Origin: Niallia circulans
GTDB lineage: Bacteria > Bacillota > Bacilli > Bacillales > Cytobacillaceae
Assembly: GCF_003726095.1 (NCBI RefSeq)
Contig: NZ_CP026031.1
Span: 1,674,001 to 1,738,000, forward strand
Direction of reading: 5' to 3'
DNA length: 64,000 nt
How positions within the stretch are numbered: the first letter of the stretch is position 1; each line of letters begins with the position of its first letter. This document shows, in pieces, positions 39,889 to 48,380 of the stretch. The notes beneath the pieces were generated by a model, which did no database searches, was not told where the DNA came from, and worked only from the letters and a program-made list of their open reading frames with translations. A program made the position numbers and the translations under genes.

Positions 39889-40230
39889 TTATTGATCTTT
39901 CCTTGTCCAACGATCTTTATCCCGTGTGTTAAATTTATGCATAACACGATTATGTGCTTCTTCTAAATCGATATTAAGTGAATTGGCTAAACAAGTTAAC
40001 ACAAACAACATATCCCCAATTTCATCCGTAATTTCTTTCTCTGTTTCCGTTTCTTTTTTTGGTTTCTCCCCATAGTAATGGTTTACTTCTCTAGCCAGCT
40101 CTCCTAACTCTTCTGTCAGTCGGGCAAGCATGGCCAGCGGACTGAAATACCCTTCTTTAAATTGTCCGATGTATTCATCTACTTCTCTTTGTATATCTTT
40201 TACCGTTTTATCCTGATTCAATATAAGCAC
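39889..40230 (-). CDS. ypjD: MazG-like nucleotide pyrophosphohydrolase YpjD
   Basis: 113 residues, one MazG/all-alpha NTP-PPase domain. The magnesium-binding EExxE pattern appears in LARLTEELGELAREVNHYYG near residue 38 and the second pair EITDEIGDMLFVL near 66. Such enzymes hydrolyse non-canonical or excess (d)NTPs to monophosphates. First gene of the ypjD-dapB-mgsA-bshB1-bshA-cca-birA operon. Confidence 0.93.
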   Translation of the reverse strand: MLILNQDKTVKDIQREVDEYIGQFKEGYFSPLAMLARLTEELGELAREVNHYYGEKPKKETETEKEITDEIGDMLFVLTCLANSLNIDLEEAHNRVMHKFNTRDKDRWTRKDQ

Positions 40231-40376
40231 CTCAAGTCAATAAGTAATCTTATCCAATTCCATGTTAGCTAATCTAAACCATTTTTACAAACATTTTTGA
40301 CGATATTAATATAAGTGTCTAAAAATGCATGCTCTTCTTTTCCTAACATTAACTAATTGCTTGCTTATCTGCTAGA

Positions 40377-40405
40377 TTGCCCATCTGCATGTGATTCGAT
40401 ATAAT
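40377..40405 (+). promoter_or_regulatory. SigA promoter of the YitT-type gene
   Basis: -35 TTGCCC (40377-40382), 17-nt spacer and perfect -10 TATAAT (40400-40405), about 45 nt upstream of the start codon. Confidence 0.6.
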
Positions 40406-40453
40406 GGATACGCTAATAATAGTGCATTTTGTACTAAGAAAGAAGGCGAGTCG

Positions 40454-41332
40454 ATGTTTAAAAGTATTAAAGTTAAAAATATCTTGTTCATCCTTTTAGG
40501 ATCTGCGATATTTTCCTTCGGTATTGTTCATTTCAATATGCAGAACAATTTAGCAGAAGGTGGTTTTACCGGTATTACGCTTTTATTATATGCTGAATGG
40601 AATTTGGATCCTTCCATCACAAATTTACTACTTAATATCCCTTTGTTTTTCATCGGGTGGAAGTTATTAGGGAAAAACGTCTTTATTTACACGATTATTG
40701 GAACGGTTGCAGTCTCTATTTTCCTCTGGTTTTTCCAGCTTCCAGAGATCGAGTTACATATTCCCCTCACTGAAGATTTGACTCTAGCTGCTTTATTCGC
40801 AGGAACATTTATTGGTGTCGGCTTAGGTATTATTTTCCGCTATGGAGGGACAACTGGCGGAGTAGATATTATAGCTAGATTAGGGTTTAAGTATTTCGGA
40901 TGGAGTATGGGAAAAACCATGTTCTTCTTTGACTTTTGTGTCATTACGCTTTCGTTAATCACGTATCTATCATATAGAGAAGCGATGTATACATTGGTTG
41001 CTGTTTTTGTCGGGGCAAGAGTAATCGACTTTATTCAAGAAGGGGCATATGCAGCTAGAGGAGCAATGATCATTTCTGACGACAATGAAAAAATCGCCAA
41101 TAAGATAATGAGTGAAATGGATCGTGGTGTTACTGTCTTAAAAGGACATGGTTCCTTTACTAAACAAGATCGGGAAGTACTTTATTGTGTTGTCGCAAAA
41201 ACAGAAATTGTTCGTTTAAAAAGCATCATTACAAGTATAGATCCCCATGCGTTTGTATCGGTTAGTATCGTTCATGATGTAATGGGCGAAGGTTTCACTT
41301 TAGATGAATATAAACAACCTCTCGATAAATAA
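40454..41332 (+). CDS. ypjC: YitT family membrane protein (YpjC)
   Basis: 292 residues from the ATG following AGAAGGCGAG; an upstream in-frame ATG lies within the -10 of the promoter and is rejected. Five to six membrane helices (residues 10-200) with the family motif NLAEGGFTGITLLLY near 35 and RYGGTTGGVDI near 140, then a cytosolic DUF2179 domain of about 80 residues (VTVLKGHGSFTKQDREVLYCVV). Substrate unknown. On the opposite strand to its neighbours, as in B. subtilis. Confidence 0.92.
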   Translation: MFKSIKVKNILFILLGSAIFSFGIVHFNMQNNLAEGGFTGITLLLYAEWNLDPSITNLLLNIPLFFIGWKLLGKNVFIYTIIGTVAVSIFLWFFQLPEIELHIPLTEDLTLAALFAGTFIGVGLGIIFRYGGTTGGVDIIARLGFKYFGWSMGKTMFFFDFCVITLSLITYLSYREAMYTLVAVFVGARVIDFIQEGAYAARGAMIISDDNEKIANKIMSEMDRGVTVLKGHGSFTKQDREVLYCVVAKTEIVRLKSIITSIDPHAFVSVSIVHDVMGEGFTLDEYKQPLDK

Positions 41333-41340
41333 ACTAAAAA

Positions 41341-41398
41341 ATTGTATTCACTTTGCAATTAATATTAAATTACTTGCAACGATGAATACAATTTTTTT
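41341..41398 (+). terminator. Terminator of ypjC
   Basis: ATTGTATTCA / TGAATACAAT (10 bp) with an inner TTGCAA/TTGCAA pair, followed by TTTTTTTGC. Confidence 0.75.
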
Positions 41399-41413
41399 GC
41401 TCTTACTATTGAC

Positions 41414-42448
41414 TTAATAATCATTGCCAAAAATAGAATGATAGATCTCTCCTATTATCCCTTTCATTTGATGTACACCTAAATCAGTATTTGTCATAAT
41501 TATCGCCCCTTTTTTTAATAATGGGTAAGCTACAAGCATGCTCTGAAATCCAATCCCCCATCCTAATGCAGAAATTTCCACTTCTTTATTAGAGCTATCT
41601 AAAAACACGCTCAGTCCGATCCAATTTATGTTCCCTTGCGGACTGATTATCTCCTTAGCATTTTGCCTCGATAATCCTAATTGACTTCTACCTTCCAAAG
41701 CATTCATTAATTCCAATACTAAAATCGCTAAATCAGCAGGAGTAGTCCAAATATCACAGGCTGCTGGATAAGGATAAAAGGGGTAGTTTCCGTAGATAAT
41801 TTGTCCTTTATTATCATGACCAGAAGAAATATTTTCAACACCTCTTATATCAATACAGCTCTGATTCATATGTAAAGGCTGAAGGAGAAATTCTTTTAAT
41901 ACTATGTGAAAAGATTTCTGCAAAGTATCTTCAATCAGTTGTTGAATAATGCAAAAGCCAGCGTCCGAGTAATGAAATGCACTCATTGGTTCACAACTGA
42001 TCTGTATTTTCTGCCGATTGAATACGGAAGTTCCTTCTAATATGTCTATCATAGGAGGAACTTCCTCGTTTTCTTTCCATTCCCTAAAACTACCTTCTGG
42101 GTCAATAATCCCTGATTGATGACTCAAAAGATCTCTTAAAGTTACTTTTTTGCCTTTTATCCATTTATTTGCTGTTAAACGCCAAGAGCTAAGTTTAACA
42201 TTAACATCTTCATCTAAATCAAGCAGTCCAGTTTCTACTAGCTTTAAAACCAACATAGCTGTCACAAATTTACTTATAGAAGCAGAATGGAAGCGTGTCT
42301 GTTCATTAACAATATCCGTTTTACCTGCTTCCTTCACACCATACTGTTTGATACAATTAAGATTTGCATCTTGTATTACCGCTATGCTTAAACCAGCTAT
42401 TTTATAATGTTTCATTCGCTCTTCTACATTTAGATTTGTTAGTGCCAT
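41414..42448 (-). CDS. Serine beta-lactamase-fold hydrolase
   Basis: 344 residues of the class C beta-lactamase/transpeptidase-like family. The nucleophile motif SxxK is SISK near residue 58 and the second motif YSD (in place of YSN/YAN) near 160; the third motif is not a clear KTG or HGG (LGWGIGFQ near 298). No signal peptide, so it is cytosolic and probably an esterase or peptidase rather than an antibiotic-resistance enzyme. It is not part of the B. subtilis ypj cluster. RBS AGGAGG lies 6 nt before the ATG. Confidence 0.85.
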   Translation of the reverse strand: MALTNLNVEERMKHYKIAGLSIAVIQDANLNCIKQYGVKEAGKTDIVNEQTRFHSASISKFVTAMLVLKLVETGLLDLDEDVNVKLSSWRLTANKWIKGKKVTLRDLLSHQSGIIDPEGSFREWKENEEVPPMIDILEGTSVFNRQKIQISCEPMSAFHYSDAGFCIIQQLIEDTLQKSFHIVLKEFLLQPLHMNQSCIDIRGVENISSGHDNKGQIIYGNYPFYPYPAACDIWTTPADLAILVLELMNALEGRSQLGLSRQNAKEIISPQGNINWIGLSVFLDSSNKEVEISALGWGIGFQSMLVAYPLLKKGAIIMTNTDLGVHQMKGIIGEIYHSIFGNDY

Positions 42449-42576
42449 CCTAACTCCTCCTGTTTTCTTTTAGAGCAATCATAGCACAAAACGAACGTAT
42501 GGTCTATTTTAATTATAATTAGCTCAAGAACGAAGCTTATTACGGCGCCTATAAGTGATGTCATACTAACTATTAT

Positions 42577-43803
42577 CTATTTTAAAGTAGAATGTATTTC
42601 ACTAACTCGCTTATCCGTCGGCAGTAAATATGTCAATATTCCTAAAAGCGGCAGCAGGCTACAAATAATCATAATTGCTTGCAAACTAAATGTGTCTCCA
42701 ATAACACCAAAGATTACTCCACCTAGTGCCCCCATTCCAAATGCTAACCCTACAATTAAGCCTGACACAAGGCCAATCATACCTGGAAGCAGTTCTTGTG
42801 CATAAACAACGGTCACACTGAAACTAGACTGCAAAATAAAGCCAATAATAAATAATAAAGGCCCTATTAGCCAAAACGGCATATGTGGGAGCAGTAAAGC
42901 AAACGGTGCAGATCCGATTAAAGAAAAGAGAAGAATCGTTCTTTTCCCAAAGCGGTCTGCCAATGGTCCTCCAAGAAAAGTCCCAATTACACCAGCAAGT
43001 AAAAACACAAAAACAAATATTTGCGCATTTTCAATACTTAAGCTAAACTTCTCAATTAAATAAAAGTGAAGGAAATTACTAATTCCCGCTCCATACCAAG
43101 AACGTGCAAATACAAGGAAAATTAATAAACATATTGCCAGAATAATTTCTTTATTAACAACAAATTCCCGCTTTCCTTGTTGTTTCTTTTGTGGATTTCT
43201 AATATACAATTCTCTCTTATACCAAGTTGATACTTGAAATAATACAATCATGCCAATTGTAGCTAGAAGAGTAAACCAAATGGTTCCGAATTGACCTGTT
43301 CGTACAAAAATAAAAGCAGTAAATACAGGTGCTAATGATTGACCTGCATTTCCGCCCACTTGATAAATTGATTGGGCAAGCCCGCGTTTCGCTCCAGCTG
43401 CCATATAAGAAACACGAGATCCTTCTGGATGGAAGATAGCGGAACCAAATCCAATAAATAAAACGGATAATAAGACCAAGTAAAAATTTGGAGCGAGAGA
43501 AAGGCCTAGCATTCCGATTAAGCTTGAGAACATTGCAATCGGCAATAAATATGGTGCTGGCCTTTTATCTGCCAAAACACCAAACACAGGTTGTAGAATA
43601 GAGGATGTAATGTTTAAAGCAAAGGCAATCCAACCAATTTGGGTATAATTTAATTCCATTGACTTTTGGATAACAGGAAATAAGGCAGGCACAACCGATT
43701 GCATACAATCATTCAAAAAATGTCCAAGACTTATCGCAAATAAAATCCGATAAATGGTCATCTCCTGCCGCTTTTTCCCTTGTACATATTCAGCAGTTTG
43801 CAA
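42577..43803 (-). CDS. MFS exporter, fosmidomycin-resistance (Fsr) family
   Basis: 408 residues from a TTG placed 6-7 nt after GAAGGG; 19 in-frame codons upstream lack an RBS. Twelve membrane helices. The Fsr-type N-terminus is visible (SLGHFLNDCMQSVVPALFP), with the loop motifs GVLADKRP near 80 and GGPLADRFGKRT near 275 and IFHPEGSRV near 120. The family exports drugs such as fosmidomycin; the real substrate here is unknown. It sits with the serine hydrolase and protease genes inserted into the ypj region. Confidence 0.87.
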   Translation of the reverse strand: MQTAEYVQGKKRQEMTIYRILFAISLGHFLNDCMQSVVPALFPVIQKSMELNYTQIGWIAFALNITSSILQPVFGVLADKRPAPYLLPIAMFSSLIGMLGLSLAPNFYLVLLSVLFIGFGSAIFHPEGSRVSYMAAGAKRGLAQSIYQVGGNAGQSLAPVFTAFIFVRTGQFGTIWFTLLATIGMIVLFQVSTWYKRELYIRNPQKKQQGKREFVVNKEIILAICLLIFLVFARSWYGAGISNFLHFYLIEKFSLSIENAQIFVFVFLLAGVIGTFLGGPLADRFGKRTILLFSLIGSAPFALLLPHMPFWLIGPLLFIIGFILQSSFSVTVVYAQELLPGMIGLVSGLIVGLAFGMGALGGVIFGVIGDTFSLQAIMIICSLLPLLGILTYLLPTDKRVSEIHSTLK

Positions 43804-43976
43804 AAAAACCCTTCTTTCTTTTTGTTTTCTTTTATGTAAATGGCATTGTTTATTATACACCTAGCATTTTTTAAAATCTATAATTTTCTAAAAAATCAAA
43901 ATTCAAATAAGTTGATTCATCAATATATTTCGTTCCCATAAGAAGTTCCGTGTAATACCACAAATCTTCTTTTTTG

Positions 43977-44030
43977 ATGAAAAAAACCCAACCAATGATA
44001 CAAAAAACTTTCGTATCATTGATTGGGTTT
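43977..44030. terminator. Terminator of the YugP-like gene
   Basis: AAACCCAACCAATGATAC and GTATCATTGATTGGGTTT pair over 18 bp (one wobble) around an 11-nt loop; on the minus strand it is followed by TTTTTTCATC. Closely similar to the hairpin at 23233-23283. Confidence 0.8.
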
Positions 44031-44072
44031 AGTTTCGACTGAATAAATTAAAGCCCAGCTTATTTTTAATTT

Positions 44073-44747
44073 CTATTCATCTCTTAACATTCCTGTATAA
44101 ATCAACAGCAAACGAACTAGTTCGAGAACAGCAACTGCTGCCGCTGCCACATATGTTAATGCTGCTGCATTCAACACTTTTTTCGTTTCTCTTTCCTCAT
44201 CGTTTCTTATAATCCCTAATGACACAACTTGATCCATCGCACGGTTCGATGCGTTAAATTCCACTGGAAGTGTAACAAATTGGAACAGTACGCCGGCAGC
44301 CATTAAGATGATTCCTAATAACATCATTCCAGGAAGTTGTGCGAACATCCCTATTAAGATAAAGATCCATGATGCATTGCTTCCAAAGTTAGCAACTGGA
44401 ACTAATGTAGAACGAAAACGTAAAAAAGAGTATTCTTGCTGATCTTGGATAGCGTGACCAACTTCATGTGCTGCAATAGCTGCTGCTGCTACTGAATGAC
44501 CATGATAGTTATCAGTCGATAAACGGACAACTTTAGAACGGGGATCATAATGGTCAGATAATACCCCTCTTGTTTCCTCGACAGATACATCATAAAGCCC
44601 ATTAGAATCTAATATTCTTCTCGCTACCTCTCTACCGGACATATGGGAGGAAGAAGCTACTTTGGAATATTTTTTGTATGCACTCTTCACCTTCATTTGT
44701 GCCCAAATAGGGATGAGAATAATTAGAATAAAATATATAAAAATCAT
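44073..44747 (-). CDS. YugP-like membrane zinc metallopeptidase
   Basis: 224 residues of the neutral zinc metallopeptidase family (DUF2786-unrelated, YugP type). A membrane helix at residues 2-15 is followed by SGREVARRILDSNGL, the zinc site AAHEVGHAIQDQ (HEXXH) near 95 and then three hydrophobic segments. Substrates are unknown; the fold puts the active site near the membrane. It follows ypjB on the same strand with a 60-nt gap and ends at a strong hairpin. Confidence 0.88.
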   Translation of the reverse strand: MIFIYFILIILIPIWAQMKVKSAYKKYSKVASSSHMSGREVARRILDSNGLYDVSVEETRGVLSDHYDPRSKVVRLSTDNYHGHSVAAAAIAAHEVGHAIQDQQEYSFLRFRSTLVPVANFGSNASWIFILIGMFAQLPGMMLLGIILMAAGVLFQFVTLPVEFNASNRAMDQVVSLGIIRNDEERETKKVLNAAALTYVAAAAVAVLELVRLLLIYTGMLRDE

Positions 44748-44807
44748 GTTTTTCCCCCTATTATTTCTAGTAGTATATTTTTATTGTAAGCAGGAAAAAC
44801 ACCAAAG

Positions 44808-45620
44808 TCAAATATTATCCCTTTTTTGTTTTGTTTTTCTTTTTTCCGCTTTATCTCCGAGATATTTCCGCCAGCCAACGTAGGATAAAGTAAGAATAAT
44901 AATACTTCCCGTCGAAATAATTACCCACCATAAAGAGGGATCTGCCTCATCCTCATAGAGTTGATTAAAAACATCCTGCAATTCACTTTCTAATTGGGTT
45001 ACTTCCTCTAAATCTCCTTGTTGATTAAAAACTTGTAACCGATACGTATTCATAAACTCTACAAGGGAGTTTAATTCTTGAAATTGTGCAGCGGAAACAT
45101 CCAGCTTAAGACTCGGATAAATAATTTGATATAACGATAGAAAAGAATCTAACTTTTCATCAAATTTTTCTTTATCATCTAAAAGGATAGCATCCTTCAT
45201 CTCTCGATAGGTTGACATAACAGGTTCTTCCATCTGAGTCCATAAAGGTTGTTCACCTGATGAAACAGCATCAACCGCCAATCGAAATTTTGTTACCGAA
45301 TTTATCCGTTCGTCATTTTTAATCGATTGATTAGTGATTGCCTCTACCGCTTCATCATGTGTACCAGTTAAAATCCTCCGTTCATCTACTGTAAACGGAC
45401 TTCCATTTACACTAACTGAGCTAAACTGGTTTGAAAAATAATCAAGAATTTTTTTGGCATCCTCATAACGTTCTGATCGTACAAGCTGTAATACCTCATC
45501 TGAAAGCGTATCTAGTTCATCCAATTCCTTTGCAGGCGTTTTTTGGTCTGCATATACAGAAAAAGAAATAGGCAAAAGTAAAATCAATATCATTAACAAC
45601 ATAACCAATTTAGCCTTCAT
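44808..45620 (-). CDS. ypjB: Sporulation protein YpjB
   Basis: 270 residues. Signal peptide (residues 1-24, ending near VYADQ), a helical extracytoplasmic domain, then one membrane helix (about 235-253) and a basic cytosolic tail KAEKRKTKQK. This matches YpjB of B. subtilis (SigE/SigF-period expression, reduced sporulation on loss). RBS GGAGGGAC precedes the ATG. Located after ypjA as usual. Confidence 0.88.
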   Translation of the reverse strand: MKAKLVMLLMILILLLPISFSVYADQKTPAKELDELDTLSDEVLQLVRSERYEDAKKILDYFSNQFSSVSVNGSPFTVDERRILTGTHDEAVEAITNQSIKNDERINSVTKFRLAVDAVSSGEQPLWTQMEEPVMSTYREMKDAILLDDKEKFDEKLDSFLSLYQIIYPSLKLDVSAAQFQELNSLVEFMNTYRLQVFNQQGDLEEVTQLESELQDVFNQLYEDEADPSLWWVIISTGSIIILTLSYVGWRKYLGDKAEKRKTKQKRDNI

Positions 45621-45693
45621 TCTTGTCCCTCCTCTATCTACTATTAAAAATGTATGATGAGTTGGACAAGGTTAGACTAAAAAAAATGCAATT

Positions 45694-46287
45694 CTATTGA
45701 ATCCTCCATTGTAATTCCTCGCTCTTTTTATAGGCATAATAGGCAATCAATAGACTTAAAACACTGAGCCAGAAAGTAAAGTAGCCGATATTTGCCATAT
45801 ATTGATCTAATACGCTATATTTAGGCATCATTTTAAACACATAATCTATCACATCATTATGTAATGTCCAAATCGCTACGAGAATAATATGCCCCCATTT
45901 AAAACGATAAAAAGGAATATATAATAATCCTTGAATGGACATAGCCCCATGTGAAATTATGAGCATCCATGAATCAATGCCGATTGTTCCTGTTTCAAAA
46001 TAAACAAGGAAGTTCATAACTACTGCCCATATACCGTATTTAAATAATGTTACTAATGCCAGCGCTTCAATTAGTGGCCAGTTTTTTCTCCATAAAAACG
46101 CAATTAATACTAACACAAAAAAAAGGCTTGCCGTCGGACTATCAGGTACAAACAATAAAAATTTCGCAGGTGTTTCTGCTAACTGATATCTATACCAATA
46201 ATAGCCATACACAGTTCCGAAGAGGTTAATAGCGAGTAATAGTCCAATAAAAGATCGATTACTTAATATCATGTAAATGCTTCTCAC
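45694..46287 (-). CDS. ypjA: YpjA, DUF1405 membrane protein
   Basis: 197 residues with about six membrane helices, DUF1405 family. Conserved stretch GYYWYRYQLAETPAKFLLFVP near residue 28 (quoted to VP) and WTLHNDVIDYVF near 150. Function unknown. In B. subtilis it lies directly after qcrABC; here it follows ypiB, the qcr genes being absent. AAGGAGAAAA upstream serves as RBS. Confidence 0.9.
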   Translation of the reverse strand: MRSIYMILSNRSFIGLLLAINLFGTVYGYYWYRYQLAETPAKFLLFVPDSPTASLFFVLVLIAFLWRKNWPLIEALALVTLFKYGIWAVVMNFLVYFETGTIGIDSWMLIISHGAMSIQGLLYIPFYRFKWGHIILVAIWTLHNDVIDYVFKMMPKYSVLDQYMANIGYFTFWLSVLSLLIAYYAYKKSEELQWRIQ

Positions 46288-46363
46288 ACTTTTTCTCCTT
46301 TTACTATCTTTATCCTCCTATTTTACCATAGTTTATAAAGCATCGGAAAATCTATCGATATTA

Positions 46364-46401
46364 AAATAATCCCGCAAAGTCTATTATCGGCTTTACGGGA
46401 C
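46364..46401 (-). terminator. Terminator of ypiB
   Basis: On the minus strand TCCCGTAAAG / CTTTGCGGGA (10 bp, one wobble, 11-nt loop) followed by TTATTTTAAT. It lies where ypiF-qcrABC would begin in B. subtilis. Confidence 0.7.
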
Positions 46402-46412
46402 TACATGCTTTT

Positions 46413-46958
46413 TCATTTATTTTGAAAGAACTTCAATTGATTTGTTAAGGTAATGAACATCTCTTTATCACCATTATCTAGCGCCTCATCAATTAACTGG
46501 AGAAGTTTTTCTTTTTGGAATTTTTCTATACTCTTCACTAAAAATTGTTCTGCAATCATTTTATCTTTTTCGGTAATTTGCAGTTTTTTCGGCATAAATG
46601 GATTTTCTACTAACACAGCTGCATATTGATGAACTTGATTCGATGCATAAAAATTAAGCTGAATATAAATATCTTCATCACGATTAAGGCGAATATCATG
46701 AAAAGACTTTTCTGCATCTGTAGTCATCACATTTTCTTTATAAAATCTAAAAGGTACTTCATCAACACAATGCGTGGACATAATTAAACCTCTTGGACAT
46801 TTCTCTGCATTTTCAACAAAATGGACTTTTTCCATCAATTGATCATGACTCATTAAATAATTTAAAATCCATACACATTCCCGTCTCTTCAATTGATAGT
46901 GATTCAAAAACCAACGAATGAAGTCTTTTTTCTCGTTGACAGATACAGGGGTTTTCAT
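46413..46958 (-). CDS. ypiB: YpiB family protein (UPF0302)
   Basis: 181 residues, normal size for UPF0302. Conserved parts: [20 protein letters not shown] near residue 13 (shown in part), [13 protein letters not shown] near 58 and [13 protein letters not shown] near 93, with a C-terminal [14 protein letters not shown] segment. Function unknown; the homologue is conserved beside the aromatic cluster. RBS GAGGAGGGAA lies 7 nt before the ATG. Confidence 0.92.
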   Translation of the reverse strand: MKTPVSVNEKKDFIRWFLNHYQLKRRECVWILNYLMSHDQLMEKVHFVENAEKCPRGLIMSTHCVDEVPFRFYKENVMTTDAEKSFHDIRLNRDEDIYIQLNFYASNQVHQYAAVLVENPFMPKKLQITEKDKMIAEQFLVKSIEKFQKEKLLQLIDEALDNGDKEMFITLTNQLKFFQNK

Positions 46959-47093
46959 TTTGTAATTCCCTCCTCTGCTTGCAACAAATTTTTACTATCC
47001 AACCTGTTTTACCTGCGTCTAAGGAAATGACAATTCTCTTTGCACTCGATAAGCCTTTTACAACGTCAATTAAAACTTGTTCATCCAAAAACC

Positions 47094-48356
47094 TTATTCG
47101 TTATCCATAAGGCGTTGTAATATTTCAATATACTCTTCATTACTTGGATCTGTTTGTAAAAGCATATTAAAAATTTCGGCAGCATCCTTTCTTTTTCCTT
47201 CTTCTAAAAGAAAATATCCATAATCATATAGAAAATCTGGAAGTTCTTTAAAGAAAGTATATGCTAATTGATATTTGTTTAATGCCTCTGAATATTTTTC
47301 TATTCCATGAAATGCTTTAGCAGCATCCCAATGTAATTGAGGTTCTTCTATTTCTTGGTTATCCATCATCTCAATTAGCTCAAGAACATCATCAAATCGA
47401 TCTTGTGTTAAAAATAATTTATTCAATAAAAGAACTGCTTCTGTAAATTCAGGATCTATTGCAAGCGCTTCTCTAAAATGTTCCTCGGCTTTTTGTTCGT
47501 CACCACGTTTTAAAGCTAATTTACCACCATATAAGTATAAATCTTTATTAAACTCATCTTGCTTTATTCCCTCGATAACTGTATTATACGCTTCATTCAG
47601 CATTTCCTCCTGCTCATAGCTGCGAGCTAAATAAAGATATAAGGAATGATAAGAGGGATCCAATCCTTTTACCTCTTCAAACCGATTTATAGCAATTGTA
47701 TATAATCCTGCTTGCGATGCAGTCAAAGCGAGATTAAAGAGCGTATTGATCTCGACTTTTTCCTCGAGTGCTTTTTCATAATAAGGAATAGCATCCTCAA
47801 ATGCACCCCCAGCACTTAGATTATCTGCAATTCTCCCATTTATATTTACGCCAGCGATATTTTCCTCTTTGGGTAATACCTTTTGGTAGGACTTAATCGC
47901 CTCGGTAATTTTTCCTTGTTCTGCATATAATTCACCTAACGCAAAATCGATAATTACCTCATCTGGTAAGATTTTTTGCGCTTCTTTTAGTTTTTGTTCG
48001 CTAACCTCATATAACCCATCCATTTGATAGAGATCAGCAAGCAAAAGCAATGCTTGAGGAAATGAAGGATCATTTGGGTTTAATTGTTCTAAATAAGAAA
48101 TCGCGGCTTCTTCATTGCCTAATTCCATTTCTACTTCCGCGACAAGAACAAGTAATTCTCCTTCTTCTGGGTAACCTTCCAGTAAAACTAAGAATAAATC
48201 TTTTGCTTCCTCCAAAAAGCCTAACTGAAATAATTCTTCCCCCAGCACAAATCTTTCTTCATTATTCCCTGATTTTAATACATCCTGATAATATTTTAAC
48301 GCTTTGTCTTGTTGACCGTCCTCTAATAAAGATATAATTTCATTAACTCTTTCCAT
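47094..48356 (-). CDS. ypiA: YpiA, tetratricopeptide-repeat protein
   Basis: 420 residues made of about twelve TPR-like 34-residue repeats from the N-terminus to the C-terminus, e.g. EEGELLVLVAEVEMELGN and FRDALAIDPEF-type units (EHFREALAIDPEFTEAV near 293). A protein-protein interaction scaffold in the cytosol; partner unknown. Precedes ypiB on the same strand, as in B. subtilis. RBS AGAGAGGATT. Confidence 0.92.
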   Translation of the reverse strand: MERVNEIISLLEDGQQDKALKYYQDVLKSGNNEERFVLGEELFQLGFLEEAKDLFLVLLEGYPEEGELLVLVAEVEMELGNEEAAISYLEQLNPNDPSFPQALLLLADLYQMDGLYEVSEQKLKEAQKILPDEVIIDFALGELYAEQGKITEAIKSYQKVLPKEENIAGVNINGRIADNLSAGGAFEDAIPYYEKALEEKVEINTLFNLALTASQAGLYTIAINRFEEVKGLDPSYHSLYLYLARSYEQEEMLNEAYNTVIEGIKQDEFNKDLYLYGGKLALKRGDEQKAEEHFREALAIDPEFTEAVLLLNKLFLTQDRFDDVLELIEMMDNQEIEEPQLHWDAAKAFHGIEKYSEALNKYQLAYTFFKELPDFLYDYGYFLLEEGKRKDAAEIFNMLLQTDPSNEEYIEILQRLMDNE

Positions 48357-48380
48357 ATAATAATCCTCTCTAATCCCCTT

